This document shows positions 1-10,984 of a DNA stretch of 35,882 nucleotides, one piece after another. Each line of letters starts with the position of its first letter. Within the stretch, counting starts at the first letter, position 1. Below the pieces are notes generated by a model. That model saw nothing but the letters and a program-made list of their open reading frames with translations. It ran no database searches and was not told the origin of the DNA. This DNA comes from Chryseobacterium sp. ON_d1 (lineage in GTDB: Bacteria > Bacteroidota > Bacteroidia > Flavobacteriales > Weeksellaceae). Made by a program: the position numbers and the translations under genes. The stretch is taken from positions 12,145-48,026 of the forward strand of contig NZ_BJTC01000007.1 in assembly GCF_006829085.1 (NCBI RefSeq). The letters are read 5' to 3'.

Positions 1-3000
1 ATTCAGGCAGATGATCTGATCTGTATCAAGCTTCCCCGAAGTGAAAGAATGATCATCTCAATTCTGGGAATCTTGAAATCCGGAGGAGCCTATGTTCCTA
101 TTGATATTGATTATCCGCAGGAACGTATTGATTATATTCTGAAGGATACGGGAGCAAAAGTCGTTATAGACGAATTGTTTTTCTCAGATTTTGAAAAGGT
201 AAAAGATGATTATTCAGCCATCAATCCTGACTGTGCTGCAAAACCCGATAATTTGGCTTATATCATCTACACTTCAGGAACTACAGGAAATCCTAAAGGG
301 GTAATGATCACGCATTCCAATCTGATGAATTATGTTTGCTGGAGCAATGGTTTTTATTTTAAAGAAAATGACCGGGGTAACTGGGGATTATTTACCTCTA
401 TATCTTTTGACCTTTCCGGGACTGCTGTTTTTTGTTCTCTTTCAAGAGGAAGCAAATTATGGCTGGGAAGTTCACAGGACAATAGTCTGCAGTCCCTTTT
501 AAATGCATTGGGGAATGAGGAAATAGATATTCTTAAGCTGACCCCGTCCCATATTTCTTTACTTAGACATGCTGCAATCAGTAGCACAGGGATCCGTAAA
601 ATTATTTTAGGAGGTGAAAAGCTTTATAAAGAACATATCAACATCATTCAGTCAATCAGTGATAATATAGAAATCTATGACGAATACGGACCTACAGAAG
701 CAACTATCGGATGTATAGCCCATAAAACAGATGGGTCAGCAGCCTCCATAGGTAAACCCATTTCCAATGCTCAGATTTATATTTTAGATGACCATCATCA
801 GTTGGTACCTGAAGGAGTAATTGGTGAATTATATATTGCGGGAGCAGGTTTGGCCCGTGGATATTTGAACCGTTCTGATCTTACTGAGGAAAAATTTATA
901 GCAAATCCATTTGTTGCCGGAACTAAGATGTACCGTACGGGAGACCTTGGGCGATGGCTTACTGATGGAAGTATAGAATACCTGGGAAGAATTGACCACC
1001 AGGTAAAAATAAGGGGACATAGAATTGAGCTGGGCGAGATCGAGAGTCATGTACTGTCTTACAGTAACTCGATCCGTGGTGTTGTTGCAGAAGTAACAGG
1101 TGACAAAAGTCTTGTGGTCTATTATGTAAGCGACTCGTTGATAGACAAGCTGAAGTTGTCTCAATATTTAGGGACTAAGCTGCCTCAGTACATGCTTCCC
1201 GGTTTTTATGTTGAACTGGAAAATATTCCATTGACAGGTAACGGAAAAGTTGATCGTAAAAACTTACCTGAAGTATCATCAGAAGACCTGATAAAGAACG
1301 AATATGTAGCTCCGGTTACAGAAGAACAGCGTATCTTGGTGGAGGTCTGTGAGCAGGTGCTTAAACATAGTCCTATAAGCATTCATGACAACTATTATAA
1401 TCTGGGTGGAGACTCCATCAAATCGATTCAGATCGTATCCAGATTACGCTTATATGGATATTCTTTAAAAGTAGAATATATATTACAGTATCCTGTATTG
1501 GAGGAATTATCCCGACATATGACTACTGATGTTGTAGAAATCGACCAGTCGGCAGTGACAGGGGACTCCATTCTTACCCCGATTCAAAAATCCTTCTTTG
1601 AAAACGAGGATATTCGTAACAAGAATCATTATAACCAGTCTGTTATTCTCAAAAGTCAGGCAAGGCTTTCGGGAACAGCATTAGAACTATCCCTGCAAAA
1701 GCTTGTCGATCATCATGATGCACTGAGAATGGTATATACAAATGAAAAAGGAAAATGGAGACAGTTTAACGCTGATACTTCACGAAAACATTATCGTCTT
1801 GAGTATTTCGACCTGAGAACAAGCACATCTGAAGCCGAAGAGCTTGAAAGTTTACAGAAGATAGGAGATGCACTGCAGAGCAGCATTGATATCACTTCAG
1901 GAATTGTGTTCCATATTGGGCATGTTTCTATGAGAGATGGCGACAGACTGATTCTGATCCTTCATCATTTGGTAGTAGACGGAGTTTCATGGCGTATATT
2001 ACTGGAAGACCTGGGAAATCTGTACGAATCAGAAATCAGCGGAGAACCATATTCTCTGCCAGCAAAAACAGACTCATTTCAGACCTGGGGCAGAACATTG
2101 GAAGAATACAGTAAAAGTCCGGCTCTTTTGAAGGAACGCAGATATTGGGAAAGCATAGAATCTGGAAACTATTCTGTGCCAGAACCGGATTACGTAGTAA
2201 ATGATAAACAAATACAGGATAAAAACATAGGGTTTACTCTTACAGCAGAAGAGACCTGGTTATTAAAAACACGTGCAGGCAGAAAATACGGAGCAGAAAT
2301 CAATGATCTGCTGCTTACAGGTCTGGCGCTGTCATTACGGGAACAGTTTGGAATCAGTAAGACCAGGGTGATGATGGAAGGGCACGGAAGAGAGGCTGTC
2401 TCCCCCAATATAAATATCAGCCGTACCGTAGGCTGGTTTACCTCTGTTTTTCCATTCTCACTGGATATCAGTAATACAGAACAGCCGGAATTGGTGAGTG
2501 TTAAAGAAGAACTTCGCCGTATCCCGGACAAAGGAATAGGCTATGGAGTATTACATTATTTGGATAAAAGAATCTCCTCCGGGGATATCCCTTCTATACA
2601 GTTTAATTATCTGGGAGATTTTGATGATATTGGCAATGGTACGACAGAGAATAATGCTTCAGCGTTTCAATATTCTTCTGAAAATATAGGAGCAGCCGTA
2701 CCCGCTGAAAATATGTCAGCAAACATTTTGTTAGATGTATCCGGGATGACCGTACATGGAACAATGAATATAGATATCCGTTACTCAGATAAAATATTTA
2801 CAGAATCTACTGTTAAAAAATTAACAGAGTCCTATCAGCGTCATCTTCGTATCCTGATCATGGAACACGGAGAAGAAAGAATATTAACTCCTTCTGATCT
2901 TACCTATAAAGGACTGTCTTTTAAAACCATCAGTGATCTTAACAGGGAAAATACAGTAGAAGATATCTATGAGCTTTCACCAATGCAGCAGGGATTATAT

Positions 3001-6000
3001 TACCATTGGTTTGTTGATCCGAAAGGGTCTGCCTATTTTATGCAGGCTTCCTACAGAATCAAGTCTCCCAATCTGGATTTATCATTGGTAGAAGAAGCGT
3101 TCAGTATTTTGGCCAATCGCTATACAATTCTTCGTACATCGTTTGACAATCGGTATGGTAATGTTCCGCTTCAGATAGTTCATAAGAAAGCCAGGGTAGA
3201 CTTTAAGCATCTTATTTTGGAATCAGATGCGGAGTTAGAGAATATCAGACAGGGTGACGTTATCCGCGGCTTTAATCTGAATGAGCCTACCCAGATGCGT
3301 CTTATGGTTGTTGAGTTGCCTGATGGAGCATTTGAGTTTATCTGGAGCCATCACCATATCATTATGGACGGATGGTGTTTGGGAATTCTGATTAATGATT
3401 TTTCTACAATTTTAAGTTCACTGCAGCAGGGAATGGAAATTAATTTACCGGAACCGCATAAATACTCATCCTACATAAAATGGTTAGCAAGAATTGATAA
3501 AGAAGAAGCAATGGCTTATTGGGAGAATTATCTTAAGGGAATCAATTCTCCAAGTCCGTTACCTTTCGAAAAACAGGTAAAAGAAGAAAAGCCCCGTTTC
3601 ATTGCAGAAAAATTCATTATAGGAAAAGAAGAATTCCTTCAGGTTAATCAATTTTGCAAGCATTTAGGCATTACACTGAACACTTATGCTCAGGCTGTAT
3701 GGTCATACCTGTTAAGCTCTTATAACGGAACAGAAGATGTTGTATTTGGAGCAGTAGTATCCGGAAGGCCGCCAGAGATAGAAGGTATTGAGAATATGGT
3801 AGGATTGTTTATCAATACAATTCCGGTGCATATTAAAGTGAATAAAGAAGATACCCCCCGCATTCTTTTGGAAAAAGTGCACCAGGATTCTATTCAGAGT
3901 ACAGGCTACCATTTTAACAGCCTGGCACAGATTCAGTTATTATCACCTTTGGGCAAAGATCTGATTAAAAATATTATTGTTTTTGAGAATTATGTAAAGA
4001 ATGAAAAAGCAAATGCTGAATCTTCATCCACTGCAGGACTGGCTTCAGAAAATGTAGAATCATTTGACCATTCCAATTATGATTTCAATTTTGTTGTTAC
4101 TCCAGATACAGACTGTCTGCATATAGAATTCAGATACAATTCATCGGTATTTTACTCTGAAGGGGTTACCAGTCTGGTTTCCCATTTTAAGATGGTACTG
4201 AACCATTTTACAACCTCAGCAGATATACCATTGTCAGAAATAAATTATCTGGTTGACGGAGAAAGAGAAAAAGTTCTGAAATTGTTCAATAAAACAAGTG
4301 CCTCTTATCCTGAAGAAAAAACACTGATAAATCTGTTTGAAGAACAGGTAGAAAAGACTCCGGATAATGTCGCTGTTTTTTATGAGGGTAGAGAGTTGAA
4401 CTATTCAGAGCTGAACTCCGTATCCAATCAGCTGGGGCACTACCTTCGGGATCAGTATGCCGTTCAGGCAGATGATCTGATCTGTATCAAGCTTCCCCGA
4501 AGTGAAAGAATGATCATCTCAATTCTGGGAATCTTGAAATCCGGAGGAGCCTATGTTCCTATTGATATTGATTATCCGCAGGAACGTATTGATTATATTC
4601 TGAAGGATACAGGAGCAAAAGTCGTTATAGACGAATCGTTTTTCTCAGATTTTGAAAAGGTAAAAAATGATTATTCAGCCATCAATCCTGACTGTGCTGC
4701 AAAACCCGATAATTTGGCTTATATCATCTACACTTCAGGAACTACAGGAAATCCTAAAGGAGTCATGATTGAAAACAGAAGCGTAATCAATCTTATAAGC
4801 GCTCAGTCTCATCAGTTTCAAATTGATGACAAAGAAAGAATTCTTCAGTTTTCCAATTATGCCTTTGATGCATCTGTGGAACAAATATTCCTTGCTCTTC
4901 TAAACGGGGCAGCGCTTTATCTTATTTCAAAAGCACAGCTTATTGATTATCATTCTTTGGCCGTATTTTTAAAAGAAAATAAGATTACCCATTTTCATGC
5001 GGTCCCTGCTGTAATAAGAGAGGTAAAGCCTGATCAAGGATTCTCTTTAAAAAGAGTGATCGCAGGAGGAGATGTATGTAGCAGGGAGCTAGCGGAATCC
5101 TGGAGCTCCATATGCAGTTTCTATAATGAATATGGCCCTACTGAAACAACGGTGACTTCGATTGAGCTAAGGTTTGATAAAGAATCCCGTTTTTCTATTG
5201 GCAGGCCCATTTCCAATACTCAGGTTTATATTTTAGATGACCATCATCAGCTGGTACCTGAAGCAGTAATTGGTGAATTATATATTGCAGGAGCAGGTTT
5301 GGCCCGTGGATATTTGAACCGTTCTGATCTTACTGAGGAAAAATTTATAGCAAATCCATTTGTTGCCGGAACTAAGATGTACCGTACGGGAGACCTTGGA
5401 CGATGGCTTCCTGATGGAAGTATAGAATACCTGGGAAGAATTGACCACCAGGTAAAAATACGCGGATACAGAATTGAGCTGGGTGAGATTGAGAGTCATG
5501 TACTGTCTTACAGTAACTCGATCCGCAGTGTTGTGGCAGAAGTAAAAGAGCACGAAGGTGAGAAGAACCTTGTCGCTTATTATGTAAGTGATTTGATGAT
5601 AGATAAACAGAAATTATCTCAATATTTAGAAACCAAGCTGCCCCAGTACATGCTTCCCGGTTTTTACGTTGAATTGGAAAGTATTCCTTTAACACATAAC
5701 GGAAAAGTTGACCGCAAGAATCTTCCTGATGTGCTGTCAAAAGACTTGATAAAGAACGAATATGTAGCTCCGGTTACAGAAGAACAGCGTATCTTGGTGG
5801 AGGTCTGTGAGCAGGTGCTGAATCATAAATCAATAAGTATCAAGGATAATTTTTATAATCTGGGTGGAGATTCCATCAAATCGATTCAGATCGTATCAAA
5901 GTTACGTAAATACGGATATACCCTTAAGGTAATGCATATACTGCAGCATCCGGTTTTAGAGGAATTATCCAATTTTGTAACAGCCCATGTTATTCCTGTT

Positions 6001-8565
6001 GATCAGTCTGCTGTAACGGGAAATACTGTTCTGACCCCTATTCAGAAGCATTTCTTTGAAAATAATGAAATTGTCAATAAGAACTATTACAATCAGGCCA
6101 TACTGTTAAAAAGCACTGACAGACTTTCCGGGGCTGTTATCAATAGTGCTGTCGAACGTCTGGTGAATCATCATGATGCACTGAGAATGGTATACCATAA
6201 CGAAGAAGGAACATGGAGCCAGTTCAATGCTGATACTTCAGCTAAACATTATCGGTATGAATATTTTGATTTAAGAACAGGAACATCCGAAGCTGAAGAA
6301 CTCGAAGGTTTGCAGAAGATAGGAGAAGAGCTGCAGAGCAGCATTGATATCACTTCAGGAATTGTGTTTCATATTGGGCATGTTTCTATGAGAGATGGCG
6401 ACAGACTGATTCTGATCCTTCATCATTTGGTAGTAGACGGAGTTTCATGGCGTATCCTGCTGGAAGATCTGAACAATCTGTATCATTCAGGCATTTCCGG
6501 GACTCCTTATAATCTTCCGGCTAAGACACATTCTTTCCAGAAATGGGGTCATGTTTTGCAGGAATATGCAATGAGTAAATCCCTTTCGGAAGAAAATGAG
6601 TACTGGAACAGTATAGAATCAGAAATATATCCGGCTATTCCTACAGATTATAGTGTAGAAGGAAAGCATACGCTGAACAGGAGTGCAGGCTTTAGTTTAA
6701 CTGAAGAGTCCACAAAGCTTTTGCATACAGGAGCAGGTAAAAAATACGGGGCAGAAATCAATGATCTTCTGCTTACCGGGTTGGCTTTATCATTAAAGGC
6801 ACAGTTTGGAATTACTAAAACCAAGATCCTGATGGAGGGGCACGGAAGAGAAGAGATTTCTTCAGGCACAGATATCAGCCGTACGGTAGGGTGGTTTACC
6901 AGTATGTATCCTTTTTCACTGGATATCAGCAATGAAAACTGCCCTGCAATAGAAAGTGTAAAAGGAAGTCTGCGCCGCATTCCTAAAAAAGGGATTGGTT
7001 ATGGAGTTCTTTATTATCTGACAAAAAGTATTATTTCAGGTGCAAAAGCCTTGGTACAGTTTAATTATCTCGGAGACTTTAATGATATCAAAGAAAGTGA
7101 TGCTGAAAAAAATATTTCTCATTTTCAGCTTTCATCAGAGAATATTGGTCAGGCTGTTCCTTCAGAAAATTTATCTACAGATATTTTAATAGATATTTCC
7201 GGGATGACTGTTAATGGAATTATGAATATAAATTTTCGCTATTCTGATGAGGTATTTACTCCGGAGTCAATTGAAAAATTATGTACGCTATTTGAAAGAA
7301 ATATTAAAAATATAATAGGTGAAAGTGAAAATAAAGACTGGACCTTTGGGGATACTATGCCGGTATCGCCTAATCAGTATTATTTGTTTAGAAATCCTTA
7401 TTCATCTGTTAGCTTTATGCTAAAAGTACAGAATTTTGATGAAAAGAATTTTGAAGAGACACTCAGAAAATCGATTTCCGGATTTCCGTTTTTAATGACT
7501 GCTTATGAAAAGGAAGGAGATAATTTTATCCAGCGTTATTCATCTGAAAAAGATATTGCAATAAGGATTCAGGTAGAAAATATCCATTTGAAATCTGAGA
7601 AAGAAATTGAGAACATTGGAAGAGAAATGATGTTCAGACCTTATGATGTACTGAACGGAGAGTTAATAAGGGTATTTGTTATTAAAACAGAGAACAGGGA
7701 TATATGTCCGGCTTCCATATTTTTTGGAATTCATCATTCACTGTCAGATGATTATACTGCGAAGTATCTTAAAAAGGCATTAGAGAGTTATTTCAATACC
7801 GGAAATGATATTGCGGTACAACCTCATCACTTTGATTTTATTGATTCTCAGGAAAGCTTTCTGAAATCGCATGAAGGATTAACATTAAAAGATAAGCAGA
7901 TTCGTGAAATATTAAAAACGCCATTATATGATAATACGGAAAAAGGATCAGATGTTGTTTATTATCAGTGTTTTACGATTCAGGAGTTTTTTATTACAGG
8001 GGAAGATTTTGCAGCTTTTCAAAAAATATCTCAAAAAGCATCGCTGCCGTTCAATGCATTTTGTCTGTCCGTATTCTTAAAAATGGTTAACAGTCTTCAT
8101 AATCAAAGTAAAAGATTCTACGGCATTACAAGCAACAACAGAGAAAATTCAGAATATGATAAAATACTTGGTGTATTGACCAATCTGGTGATTTCGTCAT
8201 ATCCGGATTTCAGCCTATATTCAATTCCTGAAATACTGAAGAACTACGGAGATATGATAGAAGCCAGAACAACGCAGAAAATTCCATATGAGGTGATCAG
8301 AAAAGAGATCTTGCTAAGAGAAAATAAAGATATAGAAAAGAATATGATAGGGGTATACAATTATTTTAATCAAAGTGCTGAAACAAAAGTACATGAAGGA
8401 AGTACCGAATATAAAATGACAATCACAGATTTTGACGGAATCAACTTCAAAGTTTTTGAATATGCAAACGGGGTTCTGCTTCATCTGTCATACCCTTCAT
8501 CAGAAAAGTCAATCAATTTCAAAGAATATACTCAGGAATTCTTACATTTTATAAAAACACAATAG
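1..8565 (+). CDS. Nonribosomal peptide synthetase, 5'-truncated: (A)-PCP-E-C-A-PCP-E-C-like
   Basis: The reading frame is open from base 1, so the start lies outside the window. Domains by motif (nt): partial A1 1-1270, with the GTTGNPKG loop near 280-300 and YGPTE near 690; PCP1 with LGGDS, carrier Ser at 1414-1416; epimerisation domain 1560-2880 with HHLVVDG at 1963; condensation domain 2950-4260 with HHIIMDG near 3350; A2 4290-5720; PCP2, carrier Ser 5872-5874; second epimerisation domain 6020-7320 with HHLVVDG at 6421; and a C-like terminal domain 7345-8560 whose active motif reads HHSLSDD (Gly replaced by Asp). Hand alignment to GrsA gives code DLTKIGEIGK for A1 (close to known Asn codes) and about DAEHIGEVTK for A2 (acidic 239 and 322, perhaps a basic residue; uncertain). 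Both residues should become D-configured. There is no thioesterase domain. The TAG stop lies a few bases before the next gene, so they are probably co-transcribed. Confidence 0.97.
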   Translation: MQADDLICIKLPRSERMIISILGILKSGGAYVPIDIDYPQERIDYILKDTGAKVVIDELFFSDFEKVKDDYSAINPDCAAKPDNLAYIIYTSGTTGNPKGVMITHSNLMNYVCWSNGFYFKENDRGNWGLFTSISFDLSGTAVFCSLSRGSKLWLGSSQDNSLQSLLNALGNEEIDILKLTPSHISLLRHAAISSTGIRKIILGGEKLYKEHINIIQSISDNIEIYDEYGPTEATIGCIAHKTDGSAASIGKPISNAQIYILDDHHQLVPEGVIGELYIAGAGLARGYLNRSDLTEEKFIANPFVAGTKMYRTGDLGRWLTDGSIEYLGRIDHQVKIRGHRIELGEIESHVLSYSNSIRGVVAEVTGDKSLVVYYVSDSLIDKLKLSQYLGTKLPQYMLPGFYVELENIPLTGNGKVDRKNLPEVSSEDLIKNEYVAPVTEEQRILVEVCEQVLKHSPISIHDNYYNLGGDSIKSIQIVSRLRLYGYSLKVEYILQYPVLEELSRHMTTDVVEIDQSAVTGDSILTPIQKSFFENEDIRNKNHYNQSVILKSQARLSGTALELSLQKLVDHHDALRMVYTNEKGKWRQFNADTSRKHYRLEYFDLRTSTSEAEELESLQKIGDALQSSIDITSGIVFHIGHVSMRDGDRLILILHHLVVDGVSWRILLEDLGNLYESEISGEPYSLPAKTDSFQTWGRTLEEYSKSPALLKERRYWESIESGNYSVPEPDYVVNDKQIQDKNIGFTLTAEETWLLKTRAGRKYGAEINDLLLTGLALSLREQFGISKTRVMMEGHGREAVSPNINISRTVGWFTSVFPFSLDISNTEQPELVSVKEELRRIPDKGIGYGVLHYLDKRISSGDIPSIQFNYLGDFDDIGNGTTENNASAFQYSSENIGAAVPAENMSANILLDVSGMTVHGTMNIDIRYSDKIFTESTVKKLTESYQRHLRILIMEHGEERILTPSDLTYKGLSFKTISDLNRENTVEDIYELSPMQQGLYYHWFVDPKGSAYFMQASYRIKSPNLDLSLVEEAFSILANRYTILRTSFDNRYGNVPLQIVHKKARVDFKHLILESDAELENIRQGDVIRGFNLNEPTQMRLMVVELPDGAFEFIWSHHHIIMDGWCLGILINDFSTILSSLQQGMEINLPEPHKYSSYIKWLARIDKEEAMAYWENYLKGINSPSPLPFEKQVKEEKPRFIAEKFIIGKEEFLQVNQFCKHLGITLNTYAQAVWSYLLSSYNGTEDVVFGAVVSGRPPEIEGIENMVGLFINTIPVHIKVNKEDTPRILLEKVHQDSIQSTGYHFNSLAQIQLLSPLGKDLIKNIIVFENYVKNEKANAESSSTAGLASENVESFDHSNYDFNFVVTPDTDCLHIEFRYNSSVFYSEGVTSLVSHFKMVLNHFTTSADIPLSEINYLVDGEREKVLKLFNKTSASYPEEKTLINLFEEQVEKTPDNVAVFYEGRELNYSELNSVSNQLGHYLRDQYAVQADDLICIKLPRSERMIISILGILKSGGAYVPIDIDYPQERIDYILKDTGAKVVIDESFFSDFEKVKNDYSAINPDCAAKPDNLAYIIYTSGTTGNPKGVMIENRSVINLISAQSHQFQIDDKERILQFSNYAFDASVEQIFLALLNGAALYLISKAQLIDYHSLAVFLKENKITHFHAVPAVIREVKPDQGFSLKRVIAGGDVCSRELAESWSSICSFYNEYGPTETTVTSIELRFDKESRFSIGRPISNTQVYILDDHHQLVPEAVIGELYIAGAGLARGYLNRSDLTEEKFIANPFVAGTKMYRTGDLGRWLPDGSIEYLGRIDHQVKIRGYRIELGEIESHVLSYSNSIRSVVAEVKEHEGEKNLVAYYVSDLMIDKQKLSQYLETKLPQYMLPGFYVELESIPLTHNGKVDRKNLPDVLSKDLIKNEYVAPVTEEQRILVEVCEQVLNHKSISIKDNFYNLGGDSIKSIQIVSKLRKYGYTLKVMHILQHPVLEELSNFVTAHVIPVDQSAVTGNTVLTPIQKHFFENNEIVNKNYYNQAILLKSTDRLSGAVINSAVERLVNHHDALRMVYHNEEGTWSQFNADTSAKHYRYEYFDLRTGTSEAEELEGLQKIGEELQSSIDITSGIVFHIGHVSMRDGDRLILILHHLVVDGVSWRILLEDLNNLYHSGISGTPYNLPAKTHSFQKWGHVLQEYAMSKSLSEENEYWNSIESEIYPAIPTDYSVEGKHTLNRSAGFSLTEESTKLLHTGAGKKYGAEINDLLLTGLALSLKAQFGITKTKILMEGHGREEISSGTDISRTVGWFTSMYPFSLDISNENCPAIESVKGSLRRIPKKGIGYGVLYYLTKSIISGAKALVQFNYLGDFNDIKESDAEKNISHFQLSSENIGQAVPSENLSTDILIDISGMTVNGIMNINFRYSDEVFTPESIEKLCTLFERNIKNIIGESENKDWTFGDTMPVSPNQYYLFRNPYSSVSFMLKVQNFDEKNFEETLRKSISGFPFLMTAYEKEGDNFIQRYSSEKDIAIRIQVENIHLKSEKEIENIGREMMFRPYDVLNGELIRVFVIKTENRDICPASIFFGIHHSLSDDYTAKYLKKALESYFNTGNDIAVQPHHFDFIDSQESFLKSHEGLTLKDKQIREILKTPLYDNTEKGSDVVYYQCFTIQEFFITGEDFAAFQKISQKASLPFNAFCLSVFLKMVNSLHNQSKRFYGITSNNRENSEYDKILGVLTNLVISSYPDFSLYSIPEILKNYGDMIEARTTQKIPYEVIRKEILLRENKDIEKNMIGVYNYFNQSAETKVHEGSTEYKMTITDFDGINFKVFEYANGVLLHLSYPSSEKSINFKEYTQEFLHFIKTQ

Positions 8566-8578
8566 TGATTTGGATTAT

Positions 8579-10957
8579 ATGAAACATGCTAAGCTATTAT
8601 ATTTTTTAACTCTGTGTATGCCTCTATTTTTCTATTCCCAATATAAAATAGAGGGCAGGGTTTTAAATAAAGAAAAAGAACCGGTAAAAAATATAGAGGT
8701 TTTTTTCAGAGATAAAAATCAAAGAGAAGATAAAAAAGTGATAACCAATGAAAATGGAAACTTTTCTGCAGAGCTTGCAAAAGGCAGCTATAATCTGGTT
8801 ATAAAAAATACTGAATATAAGTATTTTGAGAAGCCGGTGAATGTTGATTCTGATATCAAAACAGGAGATATAGAATTACAGTCTTTATCTAAAATGATTG
8901 AAGAGGTAAAGCTGACATCATCCACCAAAATGATGGTTCAGAAAATTGACAGGGTGGTATTCAATATTGAAAATAATGCCCTTGCGAATAAAGGAAATAT
9001 TTTTGAGTCACTAAAAATGGTTCCGGGGCTGGTTTTAAAAAATGATCAGATTGCCATGCTCGGAAGAGATGCCGTAAAAGTAATGATTGATGGCAGAATG
9101 ATCAATCTGAGTGGTGATGACATAAAGAATTTTCTCAAGTCGATACCAAGTGAAAATATTAAATCAGTAGAAGTGATAAGCAACCCTTCTGCCCGGTACG
9201 AAGCGGAAGGAAATAGCGGGATTATTAACCTTGTTCTTAAAAAAGCAAAAAATAATTCCTGGAATAATAATATGACTCTTTCCCAGGACATAGCAAAAGC
9301 AAAATATATTCTGAGGGCTGCAAGCAACAGTTTTACCTATCAGAAAAATAAAATCAGCTTTTTATTCAATGTAAGGTATGATTATGGAGATATATTTGTC
9401 AACCAGCGGTTAGATACCTATTTCTCAGAACCCTATCTTACTGATTCCGGACAGAAATGGAACTATAATCAGCTATCGGGAAGATTTTTATTAGATTATG
9501 AACTGAATTCAAGAACAAAATTCGGAATACAGTATATGGGAGGAATAAATAACAACTATATAGATGATCATTTAAATACAACAGTAACGAATACCAATTC
9601 AATACCTAAGTATTTCTTAAACGGAGACGGGCATACCCATGATAAAAACAATAATCATTTATTAAATTTTCACCTGGAGCAAAAGCTGGATACAATCGGC
9701 AGGAAGCTTAATATAGATCTTGATTATCTAAGCTACAATACTGATAAAGGAAATGTAATTCTTTCCAACAAATATGATACAGGAAATAATTTTGAAGGAG
9801 TGAATTTCTTCAACCGGGCTATTTCTGACCAGATTATCAATAATTACAGCGTGAAGTTTGATATTGACCATCCGGGAAGGGTCGTCAACTTATCCTATGG
9901 AGGGAAGCTTACTTTTACCAATACAAGATACCAGCTTGATAATTATGATTTGCTGGCCAATGCAGCTCTTCAGTCAAACCAGTTCAAATTTAATGAGGAT
10001 ATTCAGGCTTTATATATCAACGGGACAAGAAAACTGTCCGACAAGTGGGAGCTGCAGGCTGGTCTAAGAGCAGAATATACCCAGACAAAAGGGTATTCTG
10101 TGCTGATTAACCAAACTGATTACAACAAGTATTTTCAGCTTTTTCCTTCTTTATTCGTTAAATATGATATAAATAATAAAAACAACCTGGTACTGAGTTA
10201 TGCCCGAAGAATACAAAGACCATCATATGGACAGCTTAATCCTTCACGTTTCTACATGAACAGTCAGGCTTCCTCTATGGGAAATCCTTATTTAAAACCT
10301 TCTTATGTTGATAATGTGGAATTATCCCACACTTACAGAAATCTTACTTCAAAAATGGCATTTAATATAAACTCCAATGCTTTTGATGTAATTTTTAAGT
10401 CAAATGAAGCAACAAAAGAACTTATTTCCACATATGATAATTATTATCGCAGTTATGGATATTCTCTTACAGAATCATATGAGTTCAAAACATTTTCCTG
10501 GTGGAAAACGTATGTCACTCTTTTCATGAACTATTCTTATTCGCACAATATTAAAGACTATAATCTGCTGATGAGGAACGGATTGGAGTTCTTTGGATCG
10601 CTTAACAATTCTTTTAATCTGAACCATTCAAAAACGTTGACTGCAGATCTGAATTTTTGGTATGGTTCGCCATATAACCGGAATGCATATCATTATTCAC
10701 AAGGAAATTCGCTTGATACAGCTATATCCTATAAAACTCCCTATAAAGGACTGAACTTAAGTTTTGCTGTTTATGATATATTTAATTCCAGTCCGCGCAT
10801 GATGACCTCAGAACTGAACGGGATTGTACAAACTTATGTATCTTACACCAATAACAGATTTTTCAGGCTTTCTGTAAATTACACATTCGGAAATGATAAA
10901 ATTTCCAAAGAAGAAAGAGGATTTGGTAATGAAGATGAAATAGGCAGGAGTAGATAA
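8579..10957 (+). CDS. Outer-membrane beta-barrel protein, TonB-receptor-like, with carboxypeptidase-regulatory-like N-terminal domain
   Basis: About 792 residues. I chose the ATG at 8579 over the in-frame TTG at 8570 because it begins a clean signal peptide (MKHAKLLYF..., cleavage near FFYSQ). Residues about 20-100 look like a carboxypeptidase-regulatory/CNA-B-like domain. A plug-like region follows, with VMIDGRMI and the segment SVEVISNPSARYEAEGNSGI typical of this family. The rest is rich in alternating aromatic beta-strands, with a late strand FRLSVNYTF followed by a polar tail. This is the architecture of Bacteroidota outer-membrane beta-barrel family proteins related to TonB-dependent receptors. 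It starts 14 nt after the NRPS stop, inside the biosynthetic operon. It may therefore carry the peptide across the outer membrane or take up a ligand bound by it; that role is inferred. Confidence 0.88.
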   Translation: MKHAKLLYFLTLCMPLFFYSQYKIEGRVLNKEKEPVKNIEVFFRDKNQREDKKVITNENGNFSAELAKGSYNLVIKNTEYKYFEKPVNVDSDIKTGDIELQSLSKMIEEVKLTSSTKMMVQKIDRVVFNIENNALANKGNIFESLKMVPGLVLKNDQIAMLGRDAVKVMIDGRMINLSGDDIKNFLKSIPSENIKSVEVISNPSARYEAEGNSGIINLVLKKAKNNSWNNNMTLSQDIAKAKYILRAASNSFTYQKNKISFLFNVRYDYGDIFVNQRLDTYFSEPYLTDSGQKWNYNQLSGRFLLDYELNSRTKFGIQYMGGINNNYIDDHLNTTVTNTNSIPKYFLNGDGHTHDKNNNHLLNFHLEQKLDTIGRKLNIDLDYLSYNTDKGNVILSNKYDTGNNFEGVNFFNRAISDQIINNYSVKFDIDHPGRVVNLSYGGKLTFTNTRYQLDNYDLLANAALQSNQFKFNEDIQALYINGTRKLSDKWELQAGLRAEYTQTKGYSVLINQTDYNKYFQLFPSLFVKYDINNKNNLVLSYARRIQRPSYGQLNPSRFYMNSQASSMGNPYLKPSYVDNVELSHTYRNLTSKMAFNINSNAFDVIFKSNEATKELISTYDNYYRSYGYSLTESYEFKTFSWWKTYVTLFMNYSYSHNIKDYNLLMRNGLEFFGSLNNSFNLNHSKTLTADLNFWYGSPYNRNAYHYSQGNSLDTAISYKTPYKGLNLSFAVYDIFNSSPRMMTSELNGIVQTYVSYTNNRFFRLSVNYTFGNDKISKEERGFGNEDEIGRSR

Positions 10958-10984
10958 GCTAAAAAAAAAAATTAATAACATTTT

